64,000 bases of DNA. Origin: Planctomycetota bacterium. Lineage in GTDB: Bacteria; Planctomycetota; Phycisphaerae; Phycisphaerales; SM1A02. How positions within the stretch are numbered: position 1 is the first letter of the stretch; every line of letters begins with the position of its first letter. The translations under genes were made by a program, and so were the position numbers. Positions 32,072 to 40,401 of this stretch are shown piece by piece. The stretch is from assembly GCA_009926625.1 (NCBI GenBank), contig RFON01000008.1, positions 1-64,000 of the forward strand. The letters are read 5' to 3'. The notes beneath the pieces were generated by a model. That model ran no database searches. It was not told where the DNA came from and saw only the letters and a program-made list of their open reading frames with translations.

Positions 32072-34720
32072 TCATCCCCAGTTGGCGAGCACGACTGTGA
32101 GATCCGTTCCGTCGACGGTGCCGTCACGATTGCAATCTTGTGACTCGGCAGCGCTGGCCCACGCGGCGAGAACGCCAGCGAGATCGATGCCGTCGACAAA
32201 ACCATCGAGGTTCGTATCTCCTGCGGCGCGTTCGCAGCGATCCGCCAGCCCGTCGAAATCGTCGTCGGACAAACGGAACTCCAACCGCGCATCGCCGCAT
32301 GCCACGCCGTTGATGACTTCACGGTAGGCACCGATCGCAGCAACTTCGCCGCGGAGATCCACGGCGAATCCGTCCCGCACCAGCCCGACCGCTTGCCATG
32401 TGCCGCCCGACCGCGTGAAGTACTCATGCTGACCATTGCTGTCCGTGATCCCCCAAGAACCCACGAGCAGCCGATCGCCGTCCACCGCGATGCGCGAACC
32501 AAACTTCGGTCCATTCACCGACGAAGAAGCCTCGATGAGTTGCTCTGGCACCCAACTGGTGCCCACGCGTTCCATCACATGAACGCCCGACTGCGAGGAC
32601 CCAGCCTGCGGGCCCACGCCTGGTGCACCGACAAACACGCGGTTTCCATTCGTGGCAACGGCGGTGCCTGCGCCCAAGCGCGTCGACGGAAGTTGGTCAA
32701 GTCGCGCAGCGGACTGCCACACGCCGCCGATGCGTCGAGACACATAAGCGGCTCCGATTTCCAGCCCGTCGGCATCCGTGACAAAGGGCGCGCCAATCAC
32801 GATCGTGTCGCCAGCGATGTCGACCGAGAGTCCGAAGTTGCCCTGATTCGTCGCATCGAGTGGATCGAGGGTCTTCACCAAGGTCCAACTGTTCCCGCTT
32901 CGCTGGTAGATGTACGCGCGTCCCCGCTGTGGCGGTCCGCTGCTCACCGCCATCTGCGGCGAGCCCACCACGAGCACATCGCGCTCGAGCGCAACGGCTG
33001 CACCGAATCGTGCGGCCGAAGTCGGCGTGGGCGGCACCACTGTTGCTTGAACCTGCCACGGGGCGCCCGTTGCAGACTTCTTGAAGATCGTGACATCACC
33101 CACCGCGGTCAGTCCCGTCACATCACGCGATTCGGCGGAGACCGCGATCGTGTCTCCGTCGACTGCCAACGCACGACCGAAAAGGTCATAGGTGGTTGGT
33201 CCAGCATGACGAAGCGTTGCGACGAGTTGCGCGTTCACTCCGCTGATGGAATACACCGCAGCACTGCCCGCGAATGAGCCGCCAACATCGTCGCCGTAAC
33301 TGCCGACGACAAGCGTCTTGCCATCCGTGGCGACCGCGTACCCAAAGAAGTTGTCCGCGGCAACCGTTTGAGGGGACGCGTTGGCGATCACTCCGCCGCT
33401 GCACACGAAGCGAGATGGCGACGCACACAGCGTCGTGCTGGCAAGGTCGCAGCGGTCGAGAGCGCCATTGCCATCACAGTCGCTTCCGGCGCCGCCCGCC
33501 AGTTGCAAGATGTCGACCCGTCCGTCCTGATCGCAGTCTCCGAACAGTTCCCCAGACGCTGCGCAGCGGAATCCGCGCACCGCGTCGAAGGTCGTGGCGA
33601 GTGTTCCTGCGTTGTCACGCCCCGCATCGCCCTCCGACGCAGCGATTCCCGTCGGCGTTCCCGCGTAGTTCACGAGCGGATTCGAGAAATGATCGATGCG
33701 GGTGCCGGGCGCATACGCCATCACCGTGCGATAGGTGGTTCCGTTGGAGCCCGTGAAGCGATGGCCAACCGACTGGGGAAAGATGCCCCCCGTTGTGCAG
33801 CCGCCGCCGTCGTTCGGCGCGTGGCAACAACCCATGTTGTGCCCCAACTCATGGGCAAAGGTCTGCGATGCAAGACAACTCCACGCGGTCACGCTGAATC
33901 CATTGCCCGACGAAGTCGGATCATTCGATGGCAGCAGATACGCGATGCCGCAATACTCGCCGGAGGTACGGATCATCGCCACGAGATCGGCACCCGCTGC
34001 ATCGCGAACCTGATGGATGAAATCCAGCGTGCCATCCGTTGGGCTCGCGAGCGCCGACAAGTCGGTGCCGAACAACTGCTCGGTGTACGACACGGGCAGG
34101 TCAAAGATCACTCGGATGCGCATCGATGTCTGGCTGTTGACATACGCGGCATTCGCACTGGTCTCGGCAAGGTCGACCAGTGCCCCCAGTTGTGCTGCGC
34201 CACCCGCCTGTGCTTCGGCACCAGGAGTCGTCAGCACGAGCACATCCACCGTCGCTGCATCGCTGCACCCGCCTGCGATGCCACCTTCGACCTGTGCATT
34301 GTGGGTCGCAAGCAGCAGGGGGTCAGGTGCCGTGACCGCGCCACCACACTCCCGCATCGCTTCGGCTGGCAGCGGCTCGAAACCGAGCGCCTCGCCAACG
34401 GCACCGCGAGCCCAGAAACGAGAACCATTTCCGTCGACGAGTGTTGCCGCAATCTGTCCGTCCCGCTGTGCCACCACGATGTTCACGGGACCGCGGTCGT
34501 CGTTCCCCCAGATCACGCAGGATCGGCGCTGCGGTGAGCGCTCGAACACCTGCGCCTTCGTGACGCGAACGGTCGCTGGAAGCAGACGCGCCAACTCGGG
34601 CCACTCGCGGAGCGCCGCGATGTCGGCCGAACCTTTGGTGGTCGGAGGATCAACTGCCTCAACGGCGCGAGGCGACAGTGCCGCACACGCACAGAGAGCC
34701 GAAAGCAAGAGGGATTTCAC
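32072..34720 (-). CDS. secreted metzincin protease with beta-propeller repeats and dockerin-like tail
   Basis: 882 residues, GTG start 34720 supported by TAGACT 6 nt upstream. Signal peptide (LLLSALCACAALSPRAVEA). A propeptide-like region precedes a metzincin domain with HELGHNMGCCH near 289-299 and a Met-turn (TVMAYAPG). A short Asp-rich, dockerin-like segment (GDCDQDGRVDI) follows. Then come about six FG-GAP-type repeats (phrases like DGDTIAVSA, ERDVLVVGSP, NRVFVGAPG). The C-terminus carries two dockerin-type loops (GDTNLDGFVDGIDL and CNRDGTVDGTDL) and ends VVLANWG, a common tail of Phycisphaerae exoproteins and probably a sorting or anchoring signal (inference). Confidence 0.88.
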   Translation of the reverse strand: MKSLLLSALCACAALSPRAVEAVDPPTTKGSADIAALREWPELARLLPATVRVTKAQVFERSPQRRSCVIWGNDDRGPVNIVVAQRDGQIAATLVDGNGSRFWARGAVGEALGFEPLPAEAMRECGGAVTAPDPLLLATHNAQVEGGIAGGCSDAATVDVLVLTTPGAEAQAGGAAQLGALVDLAETSANAAYVNSQTSMRIRVIFDLPVSYTEQLFGTDLSALASPTDGTLDFIHQVRDAAGADLVAMIRTSGEYCGIAYLLPSNDPTSSGNGFSVTAWSCLASQTFAHELGHNMGCCHAPNDGGGCTTGGIFPQSVGHRFTGSNGTTYRTVMAYAPGTRIDHFSNPLVNYAGTPTGIAASEGDAGRDNAGTLATTFDAVRGFRCAASGELFGDCDQDGRVDILQLAGGAGSDCDGNGALDRCDLASTTLCASPSRFVCSGGVIANASPQTVAADNFFGYAVATDGKTLVVGSYGDDVGGSFAGSAAVYSISGVNAQLVATLRHAGPTTYDLFGRALAVDGDTIAVSAESRDVTGLTAVGDVTIFKKSATGAPWQVQATVVPPTPTSAARFGAAVALERDVLVVGSPQMAVSSGPPQRGRAYIYQRSGNSWTLVKTLDPLDATNQGNFGLSVDIAGDTIVIGAPFVTDADGLEIGAAYVSRRIGGVWQSAARLDQLPSTRLGAGTAVATNGNRVFVGAPGVGPQAGSSQSGVHVMERVGTSWVPEQLIEASSSVNGPKFGSRIAVDGDRLLVGSWGITDSNGQHEYFTRSGGTWQAVGLVRDGFAVDLRGEVAAIGAYREVINGVACGDARLEFRLSDDDFDGLADRCERAAGDTNLDGFVDGIDLAGVLAAWASAAESQDCNRDGTVDGTDLTVVLANWG

Positions 34721-35160
34721 TTTTGCAGTCTAGGACGGAATCCACGCGGGGCAAAAGGTTTCGGCGGGAACTTCAAGGTCTCCACGACCAAGCAGAGTCG
34801 TTCCACGTCCGCAAGTGCACTACGAAGGCGCGACCAAGGTCCGAACATTGCTTCTCGGTCCAACTCTTTTGCGTGTTCGAGCGCGACGGATGACGGCACG
34901 CGGAGCGACTCTCGACGGAGCGAGTTGGTCGCGGTCTCCAAAGCGCGAAGGGCTCGCTCGAGATCCGCTCGCGCCGCCGCAATCCGCACGGATGATGCGC
35001 GCGGAGAGTTCGGCGCCGAGGAACGCTTGTAGCTCTCGCGGCGCGACCCGCCGCCCCGACCACCTCCACCAAATCGTTTCGCGCCGCCGCTGCGGTCGCC
35101 CGAATCAGAAGGACGGTCCGGCCTGCGGAATTCACGGCGAGGGGAACCAGAGGTACTCAC
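34717..35160 (-). CDS. small basic RGG-like hypothetical protein
   Basis: 147 residues, GTG start 35160 with TAGGAT 6 nt upstream. The first 50 residues are disordered and rich in Arg, Gly and Ser, including GGGGRGGGSRR. A helical middle part (LERALRALETATNSL) follows, and the end is Pro/Arg/Lys-rich. RGG-like tracts often bind RNA, but nothing proves that here. The promoter-like element, the GTGA coupling to the protease gene and normal codon use support it as real. No family recognised. Confidence 0.6.
   Translation of the reverse strand: MSTSGSPRREFRRPDRPSDSGDRSGGAKRFGGGGRGGGSRRESYKRSSAPNSPRASSVRIAAARADLERALRALETATNSLRRESLRVPSSVALEHAKELDREAMFGPWSRLRSALADVERLCLVVETLKFPPKPFAPRGFRPRLQK
34727..34732 (-). 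promoter_or_regulatory. -10-like TAGACT before the metzincin
   Basis: TAGACT lies 6 nt before GTG 34720 on the minus strand. The same GTG also overlaps the stop of the upstream small gene as GTGA, so the protease could be expressed both alone and by coupling. Confidence 0.5.
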
Positions 35161-35166
35161 GCACGC

Positions 35167-35172
35167 ATCCTA
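35167..35172 (-). promoter_or_regulatory. -10-like TAGGAT before the RGG-like gene
   Basis: TAGGAT on the minus strand, 6 nt before GTG 35160. It faces TACGAT on the other strand within a 45-nt divergent gap. Confidence 0.5.
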
Positions 35173-35192
35173 GAGGCGCGACCATCGGCTCG

Positions 35193-35198
35193 TACGAT
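35193..35198 (+). promoter_or_regulatory. -10-like TACGAT before the CDF gene
   Basis: TACGAT ends 7 nt before GTG 35206. Confidence 0.5.
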
Positions 35199-35205
35199 TG
35201 TTCGC

Positions 35206-36123
35206 GTGACGACACCGAAGTCGCTGGCCACGATCGCGTCCGCTGCGTCGGTTGTCGTGCTTGGCATCAAGTTGGCTGCGTGGTGGTGGACCAAGTCTGA
35301 CGCGGTGCTCTCGGACGCATTGGAGTCGATCGTGAATGTGGCTGCGAGCCTGATGACGCTCTGGGCCGTGCGAATGTCGGCGATCCCCGCGGACGAGGAT
35401 CATCCCTACGGGCACGGGCGCGTCGAGTTCATCAGCGCAGCGATCGAAGGCGGCATGCTCGTGGCGGCGGGTGCGTTCGTGCTGATGCACGCGATCCGCT
35501 CGATGCTCGAACGACAAGAAGCCATCTCGAACACGGGATGGGGCATTGCGCTCATGCTCGGGAGCGGCCTGATCAACCTTGCGCTGGCTTGGCTCCTCAT
35601 CCGCGCAGGGCGGCGCAGTCAATCTTCTGCCCTTGCCGCCGATGGCATGCACCTGCTGTCGGACTCGATCACGACGGCGGCTGTCATCGGCAGTCTCATC
35701 GCGGTGCGGCTGCTTGAGGTGTGGTGGATCGATCCAGCGGTGGCGATCTGCCTTGCGATCATCCTCATCGTCATGGGTGGACGAATTGCAGTTCGCTCGG
35801 TGGATCTGCTGATCGACCGACAGGACGAGCGTGACATCGCCGCGCTGCGCGAGGTGTTGACGGCGCACTTGCCGACGGGCAGCGCCACACCGACGATCTG
35901 TTCCTTCCACAAGGTTCGCTGTCGCCATGATGGACGCGACCACTGGATCGACATGCACATTCGCCTGCCTCGCGGCATGAGTGTCGAGGAAAGCCACGAC
36001 ATCGCTTCATGCATCGAGGCGCGCGCGTTGAACGCCCTCGGCGGCGTGGGTGATGCGACGGCTCACTGCGAACCGTGCCGCGAAGTTGACTGCGCCTGCA
36101 CCCGTCGCAGCAGCAGTTCGTAA
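35206..36123 (+). CDS. cation diffusion facilitator transporter
   Basis: 305 residues, GTG start. Inner-membrane exporter of divalent metals in exchange for protons. Six membrane helices, the family loop DEDHPYGHGRVE after helix 2, helix 5 ADGMHLLSDS with a His/Asp site, and a C-terminal cytoplasmic metallochaperone-like domain. In helix 2 the usual D-x-x-H-x-x-x-D pattern reads DALESIVN, so the His is Glu40 and the last Asp is Asn44, which may change metal choice. The protein ends with extra Cys residues (EPCREVDCAC). The last 61 nt overlap the convergent membrane gene. Confidence 0.92.
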   Translation: MTTPKSLATIASAASVVVLGIKLAAWWWTKSDAVLSDALESIVNVAASLMTLWAVRMSAIPADEDHPYGHGRVEFISAAIEGGMLVAAGAFVLMHAIRSMLERQEAISNTGWGIALMLGSGLINLALAWLLIRAGRRSQSSALAADGMHLLSDSITTAAVIGSLIAVRLLEVWWIDPAVAICLAIILIVMGGRIAVRSVDLLIDRQDERDIAALREVLTAHLPTGSATPTICSFHKVRCRHDGRDHWIDMHIRLPRGMSVEESHDIASCIEARALNALGGVGDATAHCEPCREVDCACTRRSSSS

Positions 36124-36929
36124 CTCGCGCAGAAGAGCGCCACGAACTCGGGCAAGCCTCGCGTCACGATGCCGAGCCCGAAGTCGCGGAACAGGCTCGC
36201 GCCGACGGCAACGAGCGCGTCCCATGCAACCCACGAAAGGGGCAGATTCTGGCCGCGAGTCAGACGCCAGGACAGCACCGTTGACGCCCACCCTCCGAGG
36301 CGTCCGCAGGAAGGATCGATCGCTGCGATGCCCCCGAACACGAGGCGGAACTGGAAGTAGATGCTGATGAAGATGAAGGGGACGCCGACGAGCATCACCG
36401 TCCACAGCATCGGCAGCATCATGTCGGCTGGATCGGGCGTGGTGCCGAAGAGCGCAAGCGTCACCACCACGCCCACTGCGACGGCTGCGACGATCCATGC
36501 GATCAGCGGAATCAACCCCGATGCGATGAGCAGCAGTCCAAAGCCACCGAACGCGATCGGTCGCCGAAACGGCAGCAAGAGATCCGCAGCGCGGGTGCGT
36601 TCATCCCGAACCGCACGGACGCCGATGTACGCGGCTCCGTAGGAAAGCGGCAACGCAAGTAGCAACAGAAACCCGATGCTGCCGAGCGCACGCAGGCCCG
36701 CTGAAGCAAGCACTCCGCCGAGCGCTTGCAAAGCCTCTTCCGACTCCAACTGCGTGGCAGGCAGCGGGACCGCACCTGGTCCAAGCGCCGCAACTGCCCC
36801 GATGATCAGTGGCACGACGGTCGTGAGCGCAGTCAGTATCCCCGCCCACACGAGCGCCGGTCGATGATGCTCCAGTGCCTTCGCCGCGAGCTCGCGCGCG
36901 TCACTGCGCAGGAGTTGCCGAGGCATCAC
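36063..36929 (-). CDS. polytopic membrane protein, DUF975-like (second paralogue)
   Basis: 288 residues, about six hydrophobic helices. Internal segment GGWASTVLSWRLTRGQ resembles GAWASINRSWQITRGS in the neighbouring gene, so the two are paralogues. This half-motif occurs in membrane domains of DUF975/glycerophosphoryl-diester-phosphodiesterase-type proteins, with unknown function. The start overlaps the end of the upstream gene by 29 nt; an ATG at 36926 is equally possible. The 3' end overlaps the CDF gene. Confidence 0.75.
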   Translation of the reverse strand: MMPRQLLRSDARELAAKALEHHRPALVWAGILTALTTVVPLIIGAVAALGPGAVPLPATQLESEEALQALGGVLASAGLRALGSIGFLLLLALPLSYGAAYIGVRAVRDERTRAADLLLPFRRPIAFGGFGLLLIASGLIPLIAWIVAAVAVGVVVTLALFGTTPDPADMMLPMLWTVMLVGVPFIFISIYFQFRLVFGGIAAIDPSCGRLGGWASTVLSWRLTRGQNLPLSWVAWDALVAVGASLFRDFGLGIVTRGLPEFVALFCASYELLLRRVQAQSTSRHGSQ

Positions 36930-37830
36930 GAGCCGTTTCCTGCTGACTCAGCATGGCGTACGCCAGCCCATACAGCGTGATGTACAGCGGAAGTCCAACC
37001 AAGAGGTAGGGTGCGCAGCACAGGACGAGCGTGAACATCGTCATCAGTCCTGCGGTGAGCAGCAGTCCAAACAGTGACAGAGCGGACCCCCTCGTGATCT
37101 GCCAAGATCGATTGATGCTCGCCCACGCTCCACAGCGAGGACCTGCATCGTCGACCACAACAGGCAACCACATCATGAGCCGAAGACCGATCCAATAGAT
37201 GACCACCACGCACACAGCAACCCACACCGCCGCGATGATGAGTGCCGCGACGAACCCACCGTCCCACGACTCAGGGTCGTTCGTCAACTGGCTCAGTTGA
37301 TCCAGATTCCAACCACTCTGCGACAACAGCAGGGGTAAAGCCACGCCGATTGCCAGCAGATAGGGCACGAGAAAAATGATCACGGAGTAGAAGACACCTC
37401 CGAGCACCGTTGGAAAGCGGCGGTATCCCTGAAGGATGCTGCCGACAGATGGGACAGTTCCACGCGCCGCCTGTACGCCCATCCACACAAATCCGCCAAG
37501 GATCGGTAGCGACACGAAGATGGACCACAGCAAGGCAAAGCATCCGAAGACGCCAGCGAGTCCCGATGCCCAGACCGATGCCTGCTTCAAGTTCTGCGCA
37601 GCCTCGGCTGACTGAGATGCCTTCGCACCCATGATGGCTGTGGGGATGTTCACCAGGTTGGGCAGTTGCAGCGGCACATACACGGCGACAACGATCAGTG
37701 TTCCAAGGAACAGCGGAAGGAACGACGCCCGCCACCTCGACCAACCCAGCCCCCACACATTCGTGAATGAGTAGGGTGGCAATGGGTGCGAGACTGCGAC
37801 CTGCACATGTGGCGAAAACGAGTCTTGCAT
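36901..37830 (-). CDS. polytopic membrane protein, DUF975-like (first paralogue)
   Basis: 309 residues with about six membrane helices and the segment GAWASINRSWQITRGS. AAGGAG lies 6 nt before ATG 37830, a clear ribosome site. It is followed by its paralogue in an overlapping arrangement, so the two may form a heteromer. It lies 61 nt after the ThuA-like gene in the same direction and could be part of that operon. Confidence 0.78.
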   Translation of the reverse strand: MQDSFSPHVQVAVSHPLPPYSFTNVWGLGWSRWRASFLPLFLGTLIVVAVYVPLQLPNLVNIPTAIMGAKASQSAEAAQNLKQASVWASGLAGVFGCFALLWSIFVSLPILGGFVWMGVQAARGTVPSVGSILQGYRRFPTVLGGVFYSVIIFLVPYLLAIGVALPLLLSQSGWNLDQLSQLTNDPESWDGGFVAALIIAAVWVAVCVVVIYWIGLRLMMWLPVVVDDAGPRCGAWASINRSWQITRGSALSLFGLLLTAGLMTMFTLVLCCAPYLLVGLPLYITLYGLAYAMLSQQETARDASATPAQ

Positions 37831-37891
37831 CGAGTTCTCCTTCTCTGGCTTCGCTTGTCCTCAACAACTTTGTGCCGAACAGGGCGGGATG

Positions 37892-38674
37892 CTACGGGCG
37901 CGGCGATGGACCCGCGCCCACGCCGCACGCCCACAGAATGCCGCCGCGCAAGTGATCTCGAAACAGAGGCTCTCGAAACGACTCCTCGGTGTGCCCACCC
38001 GCGGTGTACCAGCAGCGCCCATCACCCATCAGCCGCCACCATGCACAGGGATGATCGCCATCCATCCCGCCACCTTCGTAGGTCGACTCATCGAGATTCG
38101 CAAGCACATGGATTCCCGCAACCGAGCGCGGGTTTCGATGAAAGCGGTACCACTCATCCGTTCGTGACCAGCGCGCTGGCAGCATGCGCGTCGACTCGTG
38201 CGTGCGATCTTCCACGACGACGGTCGCGGACTGCACAGGTGGATGACCGATGAACCGCGCACCGATCATGTCCGTGAACCAAGGCCAATCATGCTCCGTG
38301 TCGCTTGCCGCATGGATGCCAGCGAATCCGCCGCCTCCCTCGATGAACCGTTGGAACGCGGCCTGTTGAGTTGGCTCGAGCACATCGCCGGTGGTCGACA
38401 GAAAGACCACGCAAGTGAACCGTGCGAGTTCCGCGTCATTGAAGCGCGATGAGTCCTCGGTCGCTTCGACCTCGATGGTGCCCAAGAGAACTTCACGCAC
38501 ACATTCGATGCCGACTGGAATGGATGTGTGGCGAAACCCTGCGGTCTTGGAAAAGACCAGCACGCGGAGCGGGCACTGATCCTTGTTCAGTTCATTGGGT
38601 GTCGTGTTCGGCGCACAACTCGTCAGCAGCGCTGCACAGACGACGCCACACGCGGCCTGGATGGGGCGGACCAT
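37892..38674 (-). CDS. ThuA-like lipoprotein
   Basis: 260 residues. A lipobox LLTSC with Cys20 suggests a membrane-anchored lipoprotein. The rest is the ThuA fold (glutamine-amidotransferase-like, no catalytic Cys needed): VLVFSKTAGFRHTSI, GGGGFAGIHAASDTEHDWPWF, GDGRCWYTAGGHTEESF. Family members are associated with sugar metabolism. The start shares one base with the HlyD stop (TGATG), so translation is coupled. Confidence 0.9.
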   Translation of the reverse strand: MVRPIQAACGVVCAALLTSCAPNTTPNELNKDQCPLRVLVFSKTAGFRHTSIPVGIECVREVLLGTIEVEATEDSSRFNDAELARFTCVVFLSTTGDVLEPTQQAAFQRFIEGGGGFAGIHAASDTEHDWPWFTDMIGARFIGHPPVQSATVVVEDRTHESTRMLPARWSRTDEWYRFHRNPRSVAGIHVLANLDESTYEGGGMDGDHPCAWWRLMGDGRCWYTAGGHTEESFREPLFRDHLRGGILWACGVGAGPSPRP

Positions 38675-40383
38675 CAGGAGCCGCTGCTCGGCTGCGCCGT
38701 GGACGCAGGCGGAGCAGGACTTGTGGGCGTTTCACCCGTGGTCGGCAGCCGCGCGCCGCGCTGACGAGCAGGCTGCTCTTCCTTCGGATTCACCACTTCA
38801 GGCGGCAGCCGAACCATGATCTCTTCAGCCGCTGGTTCGCGCAGCAGAACTTCATCTCCCTCGCCAAGACCTTCCACCACTTCCACCTGCAATTCGCTCG
38901 AGCGGCCGAGGCGCACCTGCCGCTGGCTGAATCCCTTGCCATCCGGCACATACACATAGCTCGCGATCCCTTCGCGAAACACCGCCTGCACGGGAATGCT
39001 CAGCACATCTTCCGCGCGTCCAAGGAGGATGGATGCCTTGCAGCGCATGCTTGGCTTCAGGTCAAGCCCATGCGAATCATCAAGCAGCACCCGCACCTTG
39101 TAGTCGCGGCGGTTTGGATCGCGCCACCCACCGCTCTCCGCGAGCACGCTCACATTCAGCACAGTGCCGACGACCGGCACATTCGGGTTTGCATCACTGA
39201 AGACGGTGACTTCCTGATCAGGCTTGATGCGCCCAGACAGTGCCTCACTGACCTTCAGCGATGCGACCATCTGCGATGTATCGGGGATGATCATGATCAA
39301 CTCGTTCGGCTTCACCTCCGTGCCGGCAGTGGGCGGTGAACTTTCGCCACCGCCGCGGCCCCATCCGCCTGACTCCAGGCTGCTCGCGTACACCACCAGT
39401 CCGTCCGTTGGAGAGCGAATGGTGGTGTTCTCGATCTGCCGCTGACCCTGCTCGAGCCGCTCCTGCGCTGTCTTGGCGCGGAACTGCGCGCTTTCGAGAT
39501 CCGAGGTCGCCTTCACGATTTCGGAGTCCTTGCGCTGCTCGGTGCGACTGAGTTCCGCCGTCGCCTGATCCAAGTCTGACTTCCGCTTCGCCTCGTCCTG
39601 CGGACGCTGGAACTTCTCGTAGACATCGATGTCCAGTTCCGACTGCTTCTTCTTGGCATCCGCCTGGATCATCGCGATGCGGTCGCGCTCAAACTCGTCG
39701 CGACTGATGAAGCCCTTTGCCACGAGCGTCTCCGACTCCGCAAATCGCTTCTGCAACCGCTGCGCATCGATCGTGGCAGCCTCAAGCGCGGTCGCCAACT
39801 GTTGGCGCTTTGAGACCTGGTCGCCACTGCGCCAGCCCTCGAGGGCCAATTCCGCGAGCTGCACCTGCAAGCGAGCCTTGTCCATCTCGCTCGCCTTCTC
39901 GTTTCGCTTGATCGCCAGCGCCTGCTCCGCGGAGACCGCCTCTGTCTGTGCAGTCTTCAGCTTGTCCTGCAAATCCTTGTTGCGATCGGCTGTCTCTTCG
40001 CTCGCAAACCGAACGAGGACTTCGCCCTTCGCGACGCGCTTGCCCTCGGCCACGATGTCAGTGATGACCGCGCGCCCTTCAAGGAGGTTGCGGACCTCAA
40101 CCTGCCTCAGCGCGGAGAGTTCGCCTGAAACAGGGATCACCATGTCGAAGTCGCCTCGCTCGACGACGATCAACGCGGGTCCATCGAATCGCTCGGTGGA
40201 ACTGACGATCGGTGTTCGCCTCGTCGCGGTTGGCCAAGCCATTGCCGCGCCAACCGAAACAATCAGCGCGCCGGCCCCGATCAACAGCAACTTCCGCCCC
40301 GTGATCCGCTTGGTGAAGCGCCGACTCTGCGCGAGCGGCTGCTCCAGTGGTGCGTCGGTATCGGAGGGGCGATCACTGTCCAT
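38674..40383 (-). CDS. HlyD/MacA-like efflux periplasmic adaptor
   Basis: 569 residues. Short cytoplasmic N-terminus, one membrane helix (about 29-48), a lipoyl-like half (MVIPVSGEL), a long coiled-coil hairpin (about 110-290), the second lipoyl part (TIRSPTDGLVVYASSLESGG) and a beta-barrel (GTVLNVSVLAE). Pro/Thr-rich C-terminal tail. It links an inner-membrane pump to a TolC-like channel. The TolC-like gene lies 18 nt upstream; no ABC or RND pump gene is present nearby. TACGCT lies 9 nt before the ATG. Confidence 0.9.
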   Translation of the reverse strand: MDSDRPSDTDAPLEQPLAQSRRFTKRITGRKLLLIGAGALIVSVGAAMAWPTATRRTPIVSSTERFDGPALIVVERGDFDMVIPVSGELSALRQVEVRNLLEGRAVITDIVAEGKRVAKGEVLVRFASEETADRNKDLQDKLKTAQTEAVSAEQALAIKRNEKASEMDKARLQVQLAELALEGWRSGDQVSKRQQLATALEAATIDAQRLQKRFAESETLVAKGFISRDEFERDRIAMIQADAKKKQSELDIDVYEKFQRPQDEAKRKSDLDQATAELSRTEQRKDSEIVKATSDLESAQFRAKTAQERLEQGQRQIENTTIRSPTDGLVVYASSLESGGWGRGGGESSPPTAGTEVKPNELIMIIPDTSQMVASLKVSEALSGRIKPDQEVTVFSDANPNVPVVGTVLNVSVLAESGGWRDPNRRDYKVRVLLDDSHGLDLKPSMRCKASILLGRAEDVLSIPVQAVFREGIASYVYVPDGKGFSQRQVRLGRSSELQVEVVEGLGEGDEVLLREPAAEEIMVRLPPEVVNPKEEQPARQRGARLPTTGETPTSPAPPASTAQPSSGS

Positions 40384-40392
40384 GCATGGAGA

Positions 40393-40398
40393 AGCGTA
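40393..40398 (-). promoter_or_regulatory. possible -10 TACGCT before the HlyD gene
   Basis: TACGCT on the minus strand, 9 nt before ATG 40383, within the 18-nt gap after the TolC-like gene. It may be fortuitous inside an operon. Confidence 0.3.
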
Positions 40399-40401
40399 GC
40401 C

